A DNA stretch of 64,000 bases from Galeopsis tetrahit (GCA_963675135.1 OY776123.1:6264501-6328500); one strand, 5' to 3'. Shown: positions 46,834-58,776, counted from the stretch's first letter. Numbers and translations: made by a program. Notes: a model not told the origin generated them from the letters alone.

Positions 46834-48902
46834 GATGGGCTGTCAGGATGCTTGATTCCTTGTGCTATCCTCTCTCTTTCAGCAAGCACCTTCTCATGAA
46901 CAATGGTGCAAAATAGGGCCTCAGTGGTTAGAACACTGGTCTTCTTTACATTTGCAAAATGTAGCAGCCTATTTTCCTCAACCTGCCACCAGTTGGCACC
47001 CTTATCCTGAATAGCCTGAGCTATTTCCACAATAGTTCTATCTTTGATCTCAACAAGTGCTATGAGATCATAGAACTGTTGTTGCAGCCTGGGATAAACT
47101 TTCAAACCTGGATATAATTCATCCACATTGGCTCTAGCAATCTGCCTCAACATTCCCTCATAGGTGAACTCTTCACCACTATCATCTCCAGATGAGTTAG
47201 CTTGGGATTCAGGAGGATTGGAGTGGGATTCAAGTAGGCTTGGCTGGGATTCAGGTAGGTTGGATTCAGAAGGAATGGGTTCAGGAGGGGTCAAAATAAG
47301 TTGGGATTCAGGTGCTTTTGAGAGCATTGTGCCTGAATAGGTAATTGGGATGGCTGGAATGGGTGGGAAAACAACTTGATCACCTTCTTGAATAGCAGAT
47401 TCAAGAAGTTTGGTATATGAGAGAAGTCTTGGATCAAGGGGGGAGAAGGGTCTATCTTCAAGATTGACCAAATCTGCCAGCACATCAATACCTGCTCTAT
47501 CAGGTGCACCTTCAGGGGAGTAAACTTTCTTGGTCAAGATTGGGGCATCTTCAGGAGTCTTGCACTCCTCTTCTTCTTGCCTTGGAGATATTCTTCTAGA
47601 CTGAATATCAGGGGAGTTGGCTTCAGGGCTGTTGGTCCTTGACTTTGACTTGGAGTTAGACTTGCTTGCATGTCTAATCTCCTTGAAGAACTCTTTCTTC
47701 TTCTTTTTCTCTTCCATCAATCTCTGCTTCTCAGAGGTCTTGATGATTCTCCTTCTCCTTTCATACCTTGTAGGCTGGTCAAGGTCTCTGAATTCTGTGA
47801 TTGTCTCAGGGTGCAGTGGGACAATCTCTCTGACTACTTCACCCTCTTCAGGAGGGTTGACTCCTTCCTCAGCTACTTTCTCAATTTCTTCAGAAGTGGC
47901 TCCTCCACTTCTTGACTGGCTTTCAGGGGAAGATTCACTTAGAATCTCCTTCATCTTCTTCATCTTTGGCTGGATTTTGGGTGGTTGTGCTTTCCTTTTC
48001 CTTGGAGAGACTCTTGTTGCTGGAACAGTTGCAACAACTTTCTTGGAGGCAGCCTCCTGCTTTCTCTTTTCTGTCCTTGAAGACAGCTTTCTGAACAACA
48101 CCTTTTGTGCAGGAAAAGGCTTTGGCTTTGCTTGAAGATGGGTAGAATGAGCAAATCTTTCCAAGAGCAGGCTGGCTCTTGTGCAGAACTGGAGTCTTCC
48201 ATCAACCACCACCTTGTGGTGTTTCACCTCCTTAAACTTGAATTTCTCATTCATCATTTTATCCAAAATAAAGCTTTTCCAATCAAATTTGACTCTTTTC
48301 TCAGCAGAGTCAATCACAGCAGCCATTACTCTCAACTTAGGCATACTAAGTTGTTCAACACTCCCAGAGTGGCTTAATAAACTCTTCACCACACAGTCAA
48401 ACAAGTGTCTAACCAAAGGTTTTAGAGTATTCTTGTTTTGAGCACTTACAAGCTTTTTGGGTGTGAGCAGCCATGGAAAGTAGAACTCCTGATCTTCTCC
48501 TTCCTTGTAAGTCTCTGGATTCTGGCCTTCAGAAGGTAGCCCAAAGCTAGCATCTATATCCTCTGCAGTGAAGATGATGGAGTGTTGGCTTTCTGCTTCT
48601 TCATCTTCCTCAGCATATGTGAGCTTTGTGCACACATCTCCTTTCTTGCCCTTCCATCTTAGATGGGCAAAGAATTCTGCCATAAATGGATTCAGGCATG
48701 AATCAGGCTTGGTCCCAAGAAACTTTTCCAAGCCTGCTTCCCTAAGCCAATGGAGTACAGGCTCAATCTCCTTGTCTGGACTGTCAAAAGCAACCAGCTT
48801 TTCAAACCATAAGGAGTTTGGGTTGCTAAGATAGGAGAAATCAATGTCCAAAGAGGAATCATTGAAGTCTACAAGCTCTTCTCTCTTAATCTTAGGTGCC
48901 AT
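44115..48902 (-). pseudogene. SIRE-type third ORF (env-like position), two in-frame stops
   Basis: From ATG at 48902 one frame runs 1,595 codons to 44115, broken only by TAA at 46152-46154 and TGA at 44994-44996. The parts are 916, 385 and 292 codons. Part 1 has an N-terminal globular region (FIFTAEDIDASFGL-like and FDWKSFILDKMM motifs), then a Lys/Arg-rich stretch, Ser/Pro/Glu-rich repeats (PESQ) and an 11-residue Asp run. Part 2 is a long predicted coiled coil. Part 3 is charged and ends FKAPGPILYMPPKFNG...QYGIAPQDDGTL. I see no signal peptide or membrane helix, so the 'envelope' label given to ORFs in this place is unsupported. Function unknown. Confidence 0.8.
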
Positions 48903-49579
48903 GGATAGTATGAGAGATTTGGTGGGTGTTTGGGGAGGAATTGCAGGTTTGAGAGTATGAAGAAAGACTTAAGGGTTTTTGAATTTTTGAGTGCGTAAAG
49001 ATGGTAGTGAAAATTGAGGAGTTTATATATGTGGGGAGTTTATTAACCGTTGGTTAATAGAATCTAACCGTGGGTAATAAGTCTGACCAATTGGATAATA
49101 TGTGGTAGTGGGATTGAGGCGGTTTGATGGAGGTTTAATGCAAATTAATGGTTTTGATGAAGGCTCAAGAATTCATGAAATCCCAATTAAGATTTCTGCA
49201 TTAAATGCTGATTTGCCTTTTTGGTGATAAAAATCTTTATAGCACACTCCATCCTAAAATGGCCTACTCTTAGACCAAGAAACCTCTTAAATGTCTAATC
49301 AATGCTAAAAATAGCAATGATTATCTAATTAACTCGGACAAACATCCTGAGATGTGCTTTGGTTTCTGTGAAGGTCAAACTGCCTGATGAGCTTGCCTGA
49401 GTGGGTCCCAAGGTTGCTGACTGGGTCCCACTTGGACAGATCCCTTGACCAACATTGCTGAGCATCATAGGGACAACCTTGCTGAGTTTCCCCCTTTGGC
49501 TTACAACTTCAGTGAGGTTGGTCAACTTTGCTGAAGTTCAACTTTGATGAACTTCCCCCTTCATATGAGCTTTCTTTCC
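48903..49579 (-). other. Spacer between pol and third ORF
   Basis: No convincing frame. Region 49,325-49,560 (plus strand) is rich in repeated TGCTGA and CTTGCTGAG motifs. Whether the third ORF is expressed by splicing or an internal promoter cannot be told. Confidence 0.45.
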
Positions 49580-52500
49580 TCATTTTTCCATCTTGCCTGG
49601 ATCAAGTAACCCCAATTCAGCTGACAACTCCAAGAACCTTGCTTCAGCTAGAGGCTTGGTCAAGATATCAGCTTTTTGCTTATCAGTGTGGATTTTGACA
49701 AGCTTGATATCTTTCTTCTCCACATGATCCCTTATGAAATGATGTTTGATGTCCACATGCTTGCATCTGGTGTGGAGTACTGGATTCTGTGAGATGGCAA
49801 TTGCACTATTGTTGTCACAGAATATTGGCACTTCATTTGTGATGACTTTGTAGTCTCTAAGTTGTTGCCTGAGCCATAGTATCTGAGCACAACAACTTCC
49901 AGCTGCAACATATTCTGCTTCAGTTGTTGAAGTTGCAACTGTATTCTGTTTCTTGGAGAACCATGAGATAAGCTTGCTGCCCAAGAATTGACATGTTCCA
50001 GAGGTGGACTTTCTGTCAATTCTGCATCCTCCATAATCAGCATCTGAATATCCAGTGAGCTCAATGTTGTCATCAGCTGGATACCACAATCCAAGATTCT
50101 CAGATCCCTTGAGATATCTTAGGATTCTCTTGGCAGCATCAAGATGGCTCTTCTTTGGATATGCCTGAAATCTTGCACATACTCCAACTGCAAATGTGAT
50201 ATCAGGCCTACTTGCAGTGAGATATAGCAATGATCCTATGATTCCTCTGTAGTTAGTGGAGTTGGTTGACTCTCCACCTTCATCAGGATACATCTTCCAG
50301 TTAGTATTCATAGGAATTCTGACTGGCTTGGTTGTTGCACATCCGAATTTTTTGATCATGTCCCTTGTGTACTTGGCCTGATTGATGAATATCCCCTTCT
50401 TTGATTGAGTGACCTGAAGTCCTAAGAAGAAATTCATCAATCCCATCATGGACATCTCAAATTTGCTTTGCATGAGTTTGGAGAACTTTTCACACATCTT
50501 CTCATTTGGAGATCCAAATATAATGTCATCCACATAGATTTGGACTAACAAGATATCATCTCCTTCACAGATTCTGAACAGAGTTCTGTCAACAGTGCCT
50601 TTGACAAAACCATGATCTAGAAGAAACTGTGATAAGGTGTCATACCAAGCTCTTGGAGCTTGTTTTAAGCCATAGAGGGCTTTCTTCAATCTGTACACCT
50701 TGTCTCCTTCTTCAAAGCCTGGGGGCTGTTCAACATACACTTCTTCCTTGAGCACCCCATTTAGAAAAGCACTCTTCACATCCATTTGATACACCTTGAA
50801 TCTCATGTGAGCTGCATATGCTAAGAAAAGTCTGATTGCCTCAAGTCTGGCCACTGGAGCAAATGTCTCATCATAATCAATCCCTTCAGATTGACAATAT
50901 CCCTTGGCCACCAGTCTTGCTTTGTTCCTCACAATGATGTCATTTTCATTTTTCTTATTTTTGAACACCCATTTGGTTCCAATGACATCTTGATGGGTTG
51001 GCCTATCCACCAGCTCCCATACTTCATTTCTGGTGAACTGGTTCAGCTCTTCTTGCATGGCTATGATCCAGTTGGTGTCTTGTAATGCTTCTTCAATATC
51101 TCCTGGTTCTATTTCTGAAAGAAAACAACAAAACAAGGCACTTTCTCCATGAAACCTTCTGGTTTTGATCCCTTCACTTGGATTACCAAGTATCAGGCTA
51201 GTTGGGTGGTCTTGTAACCAAGTCCTTCTAGACCTGATCCCTTCAGGAGGACTGTCCTCATCTGAGGTTGGATCACTAGACTCATTAAATTCAGGAAAAT
51301 TAATTGAAGAATCAAGCTCAGGATCATATTCAGGGGTGTTGTCCTCATTGTCAGATGAGTTGACATTTTCATTGGTTCCCCCTTGAATATTGGATCCATT
51401 AACTACCTCAGCATTGCCTGCTTCTTCATTGGTAGTTGTTACCTGATTTTGAACTGGGATTGGATCAATCAGTTCAATATCACCTTCAGGTTGGTTGACT
51501 CCTGGTTGATTGCCATCAGGTAGGTTGTCCAGTTTTATACAATCATAAAATTCAGGCTGGGCAACATCTACAAACACTGTCTCCTTGCTTTGAAGCCTTA
51601 ATCTGGTTGTTCTTTGTGTTATCTCATCAATATTCAGGTTTCTATCCCTGAACTCATTAATAGATTCATCAAACACAACATGAGGTGTTTCTTCCACAAT
51701 AAGGGTTTTGCAATTGTAAACTCTATAAGCTTTGCTGATTTGTGAATATCCAACAAATATTCCTTCATCAGCTTTGCTGTCAAAAGCTTTCAATTGCTCT
51801 TTCCCATTATTATGAATGAAACACTTACAACCAAATATGTGAAAATAAGCAACAGTGGGCAATCTACCTTTCCATATTTGATATGGGGTTTTACCTTGTC
51901 CTTTGGTGATTAAGGACCTGTTTTGTGTGTGGCATGCAGTGCTAATGGCTTCAGCCCAGAACCTTTTAGGCAGTTTGGATTCAGCAATCAAGGTTCTTGC
52001 TGCCTCTTTCAAGGTCCTGTTCCTTCTCTCAGCTACCCCATTTTGTTGAGGTGTTCTTGCTGCTGAGGTTTCATGAGTGATGCCATTCTTGCTGCAGTAC
52101 TCTTTGATGTATGAGTTTATGAATTCAGTGCCTTTGTCTGATCTGATTTTGACAATATTAAGGCCTTTTTCATTGCTTAGTCTCATCATCAATTCAGGTA
52201 ACTTGACTTGAGTCTCCTTCTTGTTGAGTAAGAATACTACCCAAGTGTACCTGGAAAAATCATCAACAACAACTAAAGCATATTTTCTTCCATTTATACT
52301 TACTGGGATAATTGGCCCAAATAAATCCATATGCAGTAGTTGAAGAACTCTCTCAGTTGAGATGACAGGCTTTCCTTTGAATGAAGCTTTGATCTGCTTT
52401 CCTTCCTGACATGGCTGGCATATGTGTTCTTTGGTGAACACTTGATTTGGCAGCCCTTTAACTAGAGAGTTTCTTGCAATCTTGTTGATGGTTTTGAAGT

Positions 52501-52981
52501 TCAGGTGATTCAGCCTCTTGTGCCACAGCCAGCTTTGCTCTCTTGTGCTTTTGGCAACAAGACAAACTGGTTCAGGGGTTTTGCTCCAATCTGCAAAATA
52601 GACATTTCCCTTTCTCACCCCTGTTAGTAGCACCTGTTGTGTTGATTTGTTCTTGATAGTACATTCATTAGGAGCAAATTCAACACAAAAACCTTTATCA
52701 CAGATTTGACTTATAGACAGCAAGTTATATTTTAGGCCTAGGACATATGAGACATCAGTAATTTTAACACTACCAATGTTTAATGTACCATAACCTCTTG
52801 TGATCCCTTGTGAGCTGTCTCCAAAGGTTACTGAAGGACCCTCCTTTTCTATGAACTCTGAGAGAAGCTCTTTATTTCCAGTCATGTGTCTTGAACATCC
52901 ACTATCCAAGTACCATGCTGTTTTCTTGTTGATGCTTCTCTTCTTCTTGTGGTCCTTGCAGCCCTGCAAAGTCAAAATTTA
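49580..52981 (-). CDS. SIRE-type pol polyprotein
   Basis: Open frame of about 1,131 codons, out of frame with gag. It opens right after TAA at 52979-52981 and has no ATG at its start, so it needs a -1 frameshift or splicing. Order: protease YLDSGCSRHMTG (about residue 22), GAG-pre-integrase and HHCC finger (WHKRLNHLN ... CQPCQEGK), integrase core (LLHMDLFGP, IRSDKGTEF, TPQQNGVAERRN), RT (LVAKGYCQSEG, QMDVKSAFLNG, YGLKQAPRAW, YVDDIIFGS) and RNase H (GYSDADYGGC, STTEAEYVAA, FCDNNSAI). No internal stop. All expected catalytic Asp/Glu residues are visible, so it looks enzymatically intact. Confidence 0.95.
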
Positions 52982-55455
52982 GGTACCCTTTGAGTGTTGG
53001 GTCCTAGAGGGTTAGCTGTTCCTTTTGGAACCCAAATCTGCCTGATTACTCTGATTGATTCAAAGTGACTGACTTGGTTTCCATTTACATCTACATACAC
53101 AGTTTGACCCTTAAATGCCTTGGGTGATCTCTGTGTATAAGTGTTAGCTTTGTAAGGTTCAGGAGAGTTGGTAAATTTCTTTGGGACATTTCTCCTGAAG
53201 TTACTAAGCTTAGGTGCAGCTGGATAAGACTTTTGAGGATAGGTTTTTGGATGGCCTTTTCCATTTGGCAAGTAAGGTCCAGGCTTCCTGAATGTTTTAT
53301 ACCTATCAGAGGGGATTGGCCTTAATCCATTCAGTTGAGGTTTCCTCATTTGAGTTGGCCTTTTCTGAATAGGTTTTGGACAACTCCTCTGATGATGATT
53401 CAGATAGGTTGGCCTTCCATTGGTTCTACCTTTCTGAACCTCATTCCTCCTGTAAGCAATGCCTTTAACCTTTTCCAAAGGTGTGGGTTTAGGTGCATTG
53501 ATTACCTGAGTTGGTATAAAAATTCCTTTACCCTTATCCTTGATCAGTGGTTGATTTACTTCAATTTCATTTTGCTGTGCCACTGATCTTACAAAAGTCA
53601 TCTTAGAATTGCTTGATGAAGCAATGCTAAGACCAGGTGAGGGTTCACATGGATTATAGCCTAATCCACCCTTTTGAGCAAATTGTCTTTGAAGCCCTTG
53701 AATCTCCTCTATTGCCTTAGCAGATTTGTTCAAGGCAGACATTTTCATTTTTAAGCTCCCCTCACTTAATTTTAGAGTATCAAATTCACTTGAGAGATTG
53801 TCAAATTTTGCTTGAAGAATTCTGAGATCAAAATCCTTTTTCCTCAATGCCAGTTCTTGATCATCAATCAACTTTTGTTGTTCAGAGACTTTGAGAGACA
53901 CTTCCTCAAGTTCATTCACAATCTGCTGATACAACTCAGTTGATTTAATGTCAAGCTCAGGTTCAGGAAGGTTGGGCGTTTGAGCTTTTGAATTCAGTAG
54001 CTCATTTTCTCTAAGTGCTATATTGCATACTTCTCTTAGTCTGGTGAAATCCTCAAATAGCTTTACAAAGTTGAGTTTTAAGGGGATTTCACTGGACTCA
54101 TGTGTGTTGTTTGAAGAACTGAAAGAGCTAGAAGATGAACATACCTCATCATTTTCAAATGCCATTTGACAGTCATCATCACTGTCACTGTTGGAGAATA
54201 GTCCATCATCAGAAGAGTAGATACTTTCTTCACTAGCTGAATCTCCAGCCACCATAGCCTTCCTGCTGTTCAGCCTTTTGTCTCTTTTGGTCTGCCTTTC
54301 TTTCCTTTCTTTTGCACTGAGGTCAGGACAGTCATACTGAAAGTGACCCTTTTTCTGGCAGTTGTAACACACATCTTCATCATCATTCTTCTTGTTTGAG
54401 GACTCCTTCCTCCTTGATGATGATGGTTCACCTTTGTTGTATCTCTTTCTATCAGCATACTTGTCCTCTTTCTTTTCATCAGAGATTTTGTCCTCTAATT
54501 TGGTGTCAGGAGAGTTGAATCTCCTTCTGGTTCTGTTGTCTTGGTAGAACTTCTTGTATCTACCAAATCTGGAGTTGAGCTTCTCAAATCTTCTAGCCAT
54601 GAGTGTCAGCTCCTCCTTTATTTCAGATTTTGAAACAGATTGAGAGGACCTTTGAGTATTCTTCTTTTCTGTTTCAGCAGCTTTGAAGGCAACACCTTTG
54701 GTTGAGGAGGATGGCTCTTCATGCACCTTCTTTCTGTTGAGATCAAACTCATATGCCTTGAGTTCAGAAAATACTTGCTGCATTGGCATGTTGTCAAGAT
54801 TGCTAGTGTTTTGCATTATGACAGAATATATATCCCACTTGGATGTGAGACTTCTCAAGATCTTCAAGGCAACTTCTCTTTTGGCATAGAACTTGCCAAG
54901 AGAGTTTATTTCATTCATGATGTCAGTGAACCTGCCATCAAGATGATCAATGGTTTCATTGGCTTCCATAGAGAATTGTTCATATTTTTGGATAGCCACT
55001 TGAAGCTTGTTCTCCTTGATCTTTTGGGTACCTTCACACATAAGTGCTAGGGTGTCCCAAATCTCTTTAGCTGATGTGCAGTGGTACACTCTTCCCATCA
55101 CTGCATCTGGAATTGTCTGGTACAATGTGTTCATTGCAATGTAGTTCAGGTTGTGCCTTTTTCTTTCTTCAGCTGTAAAGTCATCTTCATCCTTTGGCAG
55201 CAACTCCCTTGGATCAGCTTTTTGAGCATCAGTGAGCTTGGGATTAGCTTTAGTAAATGTGAATGTCCCTCTAGTGATGACTTTAAGCATCTCATCATGC
55301 TGGCATGCAAGATGTGCTCTCATCCTGATTTTCCAGAAATCATAGTTCTCAATTGAGAACATTGGCAGTTTGTGATGAGAAATATGGTTGACTTGGTTTG
55401 GACCCATATTGTTGATGTTGTTGACAGCATCTCCTGGAACTGCATTGTTAGCCAT
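52972..55455 (-). CDS. SIRE-type gag protein, 827 aa
   Basis: I chose ATG 55455 (MANNAVPGDAVNN), the first ATG after the PBS. The capsid-like part begins LPMFSIENYDFWKIRM (UBN2-type gag). A zinc knuckle CYNCQKKGHFQYDC lies near residue 365. An acidic/Ser stretch, a long coiled coil (about 480-620) and a basic Pro-rich tail (NGRPTYLNHHQRS) follow. A large gag with coiled coil is a Sirevirus trait. It ends at TGA 52972-52974, overlapping the pol frame by only a few bases. Confidence 0.93.
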   Translation of the reverse strand: MANNAVPGDAVNNINNMGPNQVNHISHHKLPMFSIENYDFWKIRMRAHLACQHDEMLKVITRGTFTFTKANPKLTDAQKADPRELLPKDEDDFTAEERKRHNLNYIAMNTLYQTIPDAVMGRVYHCTSAKEIWDTLALMCEGTQKIKENKLQVAIQKYEQFSMEANETIDHLDGRFTDIMNEINSLGKFYAKREVALKILRSLTSKWDIYSVIMQNTSNLDNMPMQQVFSELKAYEFDLNRKKVHEEPSSSTKGVAFKAAETEKKNTQRSSQSVSKSEIKEELTLMARRFEKLNSRFGRYKKFYQDNRTRRRFNSPDTKLEDKISDEKKEDKYADRKRYNKGEPSSSRRKESSNKKNDDEDVCYNCQKKGHFQYDCPDLSAKERKERQTKRDKRLNSRKAMVAGDSASEESIYSSDDGLFSNSDSDDDCQMAFENDEVCSSSSSFSSSNNTHESSEIPLKLNFVKLFEDFTRLREVCNIALRENELLNSKAQTPNLPEPELDIKSTELYQQIVNELEEVSLKVSEQQKLIDDQELALRKKDFDLRILQAKFDNLSSEFDTLKLSEGSLKMKMSALNKSAKAIEEIQGLQRQFAQKGGLGYNPCEPSPGLSIASSSNSKMTFVRSVAQQNEIEVNQPLIKDKGKGIFIPTQVINAPKPTPLEKVKGIAYRRNEVQKGRTNGRPTYLNHHQRSCPKPIQKRPTQMRKPQLNGLRPIPSDRYKTFRKPGPYLPNGKGHPKTYPQKSYPAAPKLSNFRRNVPKKFTNSPEPYKANTYTQRSPKAFKGQTVYVDVNGNQVSHFESIRVIRQIWVPKGTANPLGPNTQRVPKF

Positions 55456-55583
55456 TTCAACAGATGTAATATAGGATGAACACAAAAAGGTTTTTCAGAA
55501 ATTTGGATCAGTTCAGTGACCACAGACAATGTGATTTTTTGAAAATCAGTTGGATTTTCAGAAGCAGTGGTCTTTGAACCCCT

Positions 55584-55595
55584 GCTCTGATACCA
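55584..55595 (-). other. Primer-binding site of the SIRE-type element
   Basis: TGGTATCAGAGC on the element strand, two bases from the LTR. It is the standard initiator tRNA-Met site of plant Ty1/copia elements. Confidence 0.93.
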
Positions 55596-55597
55596 CT

Positions 55598-57211
55598 TGT
55601 TGGTCCTAGGTGGAGTATAACACAAGTGTATGGGGGCGGGGGGAATGCACTTGTGTATGCAAATTCTTTTCTTTTTGACAAATCTGGTCTTATCAGGCAG
55701 GTTGTCTCACAACTGACCTGAGTGAACTTTGATAGATACTTGTCCTACTGATTACTATAGAGTGATTAGTTGGCTAAATATCTAAAAGAGTTGCTAAGTG
55801 CGGAATGTGGTTGGCCTTTGACTTAAAGAAATACTCCAAGTAAATTTCTGAAAAGTTACAGTTATCAGGGACTTTGTCCAAAACAATTTTTCCTTAAACT
55901 TACAAGTTTTACTCTTTGAAATATGTTTGAATATGAATGCAATAAAGAGTGCAGTAAGTAAAAGACACACAAGCTTATAGTGGTTCAGAGACTCAAGCTC
56001 CTACATCCACTTTGCCTGATTGAACAGGATAATTCCTTCACAATGGAATTAGCTTGTTTTATAGTGCCAAGGTGCACTGATCAACAACACTCTCTTAGTG
56101 TTTTGATCCCTAGGATAATCTGAGTCCTAGTGCTCAATCTCTCTAAGTTAAGACTGTGTTTCACTCTAACAGTCCTTAACTCCTCACTTCTACAACAAAC
56201 ACTCTCTTCACTAAATGAGATAAGGTTTGAGGTTTGGTTCCAACTAATAGAGATATCCTTTACAATGAGAACAGATGTAAAGGCTTAGGATATCTCAATG
56301 CTAAGCTAGGATGTTTACAAAGATTGGCTTAGCTGACTTGAAGTGATTCAGGAAACTTGGAATACTTGAGAATAGCTTGGTTTCCTTTGAAAGCTTTATA
56401 TGAGTTTGATAGCTTATTGTTGGATACTGAATCCCTTTGATCACTTCTGTTTATATAGTCATGTTTGAGCAACTATCCGTTGGAGAGATAGCATTTCAAA
56501 CATTTCTATTTGCAGTTACATTGAAACGGCTAAGTAGCTTGACTTCCTTTTATCCACTGTGTAAAAGGGGTCTTCAATGGTTGCTTGAATGAATGTGTTG
56601 ACTTCTGAAAAATGCGGCTGAGATGACTTGTGACAGTTTCCAAATAAGCACACTTTCCAAGGTTGATTTGTGGCAGAATCTACACTCAACCAACGGTCAG
56701 ATGGGACAAGCTCCCTGAACATTCTTGCTGCAGTTTTAGAATGTTCCAACATTCATTCAATGCTTCACTCTTTAATGCTCTAAGTCTTCAATGCTTGGTT
56801 CAGGCATGATTGGCAATAAATGCTTCATTGAATGTGTCTTCTGTAAGCTTTTGACAGTTAATTCTCTTGATCATTTGCACTTCAACTGTCTAGATCTTTT
56901 GCATTTAAGAGCACAGCTTCAGTGTTCTTGATCTCTTCAGCCTGGTTGTCCACTTGTTCAGTTGTCCTGATGCTTCAGCAACTTTGGCCTTAAGACTTAA
57001 TACCTGTCAAGCTTTCTAACATGTAGCTTTGGACAACTATCCTGAACTCTAAAATCTCACAACATTTCTGAGATTTTTAACTTAAGCATTCTACATACTC
57101 AAGTGTTCTGGGACAACTTGCCTGAACAATAACTTGAGCATATCTCAACTAATTTGTACATCATCATTCAGGGGTTTTGGTATCTAGATCAAAATCATTT
57201 TATTCCCAACA
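55598..57211 (-). repeat. 5' LTR of the SIRE-type element
   Basis: 1614 bp, matching 42179-43798 apart from the G-run (G5CG6 here) and one AT unit. The hairpin stem is 55620-55628 with 55648-55656. Confidence 0.96.
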
Positions 57212-57216
57212 AAATC

Positions 57217-58213
57217 CCACTGAGAAGGCCAAGTCCAGAGAGGCACGGAACCTCAAGGAGATTGGAAAACGTAAAAAGAGAGGAAGCTGCGCCCTGGAGC
57301 CCCAGGGGAAGGACGAGGAGATATACCCATTTGAGGATAGAGCCAGCCGAAGTTCTAGAAGTGGAAAGGGACCATCCTGATATGAAGTTCCCCTATTCAA
57401 GAAACAGGGGTCCTCAAAACCCCAAGTCAGACAGATTTTGCAGATTCCATAATGATTATGGCCACGATACCAACCAATGTTGGCACCTGAAAGACGAAAT
57501 AGAGAGAATGATTCAAGCAGGTCATCTAAAAGAATTTATCTTTAGAGATCGACAAGGCCCTAGGGGACAAAAGAGGAAGGACCCCGAGGGGAAGCCCGAA
57601 GATAACAAAAGAGATCAGAGGAAGAACACTGAGGATCAGCCACCCCCTCCCCAAAAGAGAGGAACTATTCACATGATCATGGGAGGCCCTGCTGATGGGG
57701 ATTCCTTTAGACAGAGGAAGCAGAGCGTCAGGTCACTGAAGAGTGAGAGGAATATGGAACACCATGAGATAGGGAAGATGACAGAGGGTCCTGATATTCA
57801 TTTTGGACCAGAAGACGCCGGGGAACCCAGAGAAATCCATAATGACGCATTAGTCATTACCACGGATATAACAGGGTACGATGTGGCCAGAATTTTTGTA
57901 GACACGGGGAGTTCGGCTGATATCATGTTCTTGGAGTGTTTCAAGAAGATGGAATTAAATATAAAGCTCAGACCAGTGGAGACCGCTCTCTATGGATTCT
58001 CAGGGGGAGCCATTCAACCCATTGGTTCAACATTATTACAAGTAGGGTTAGGAGTCGCCCCTAACCGACGTGTGCAAGTGATAGAGTTCCTGATAGTGGA
58101 CGTCCCATCTTCGTATAATGTGGTAATGGGAATACCAAACTTGAATATCTTTCAGGCAGTGATTTCCACCTTCCACATGAAGATGAAATTCCCTGCCTCG
58201 GGGGGTGTGGGAG
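57217..58213 (+). pseudogene. Tat copy 2 gag end and protease
   Basis: Continues gag after the SIRE insertion in the same frame. It includes RFHNDYGHDTNQCWHLKDEI (the knuckle-like end also at position 1 in copy 1), a basic region with PPPPQKR, and the protease (ARIFVDTGSSADIM, YGFSGGAIQPIG, SYNVVMGIP). The frame is open until the hAT MITE at 58214 cuts it between MKMKFP and the GDQYQARKCY motif of pol. Confidence 0.9.
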
Positions 58214-58768
58214 TAGGGTTGTAAATGAATCGAATAATTTTGCTCGATTCGGTATTCGTATTCGAATTTTGATATTCGTATTCGAAATTTTATTATTCGA
58301 ATTCGAATACAAATATTTTTTTTGATTCGATTAATAAACGAATGCAAATACAAAATTATGATATTCGATTCGATATTCGTAAGTATTCGATTATATTTAT
58401 AATATATATACATAAATATATTTTTAAATGTATATTTGTCTCATGTCCTATAATATTATTTAAATTATTATTTTAAAAAATTTCTCCATAAATTTTCGAA
58501 TCGAATAGTTTCAAGTCGAATCGAATAGTATCGAATACGAATCAATTTCAAATAGAATACTTGAAAAAGAATTTTAAAAATATGTTTTAAAAATTCGAAT
58601 CGAATACTCGAATCGAATCGAATAGTATCGAATAATCAATCGAATCGAATACCGAATCAAATTTATTATTCGAAAATTAAACGAATACGAATACGAATAT
58701 TCGAATATTTTCACGAATCGAATCGAATACTGCAGTATTCGCTTCGATTCGATTCGTTTACAACCCTA
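58214..58768. mobile_element. hAT-like MITE made of ATTCGA-rich repeats
   Basis: 555 bp with inverted ends TAGGGTTGTAAA...TTTACAACCCTA, flanked by the 8-bp duplication TGTGGGAG (58206-58213 and 58769-58776). An 8-bp duplication and TAGGG ends fit the hAT superfamily. The interior is dense in TTCGAAT/ATTCGAAT words on both strands. No coding capacity. It interrupts the Tat polyprotein. Confidence 0.9.
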
Positions 58769-58776
58769 TGTGGGAG

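Larger units (their letters stand above)
42179..57211 (-). mobile_element. SIRE/Maximus-type Ty1/copia retrotransposon, nested in Tat gag
   Basis: 15,033 bp on the minus strand, flanked by AAATC (42174-42178 and 57212-57216). LTRs are about 1.6 kb. The initiator-tRNA-Met PBS lies inside the right LTR, with gag, pol, a 0.7-kb gap, a very long third ORF and a G-rich polypurine tract next to the left LTR. Long LTRs, a large coiled-coil gag and an extra ORF after pol fit the Sirevirus group. The LTRs differ only in a G-run and an AT repeat, so the insertion looks very recent. Confidence 0.96.
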
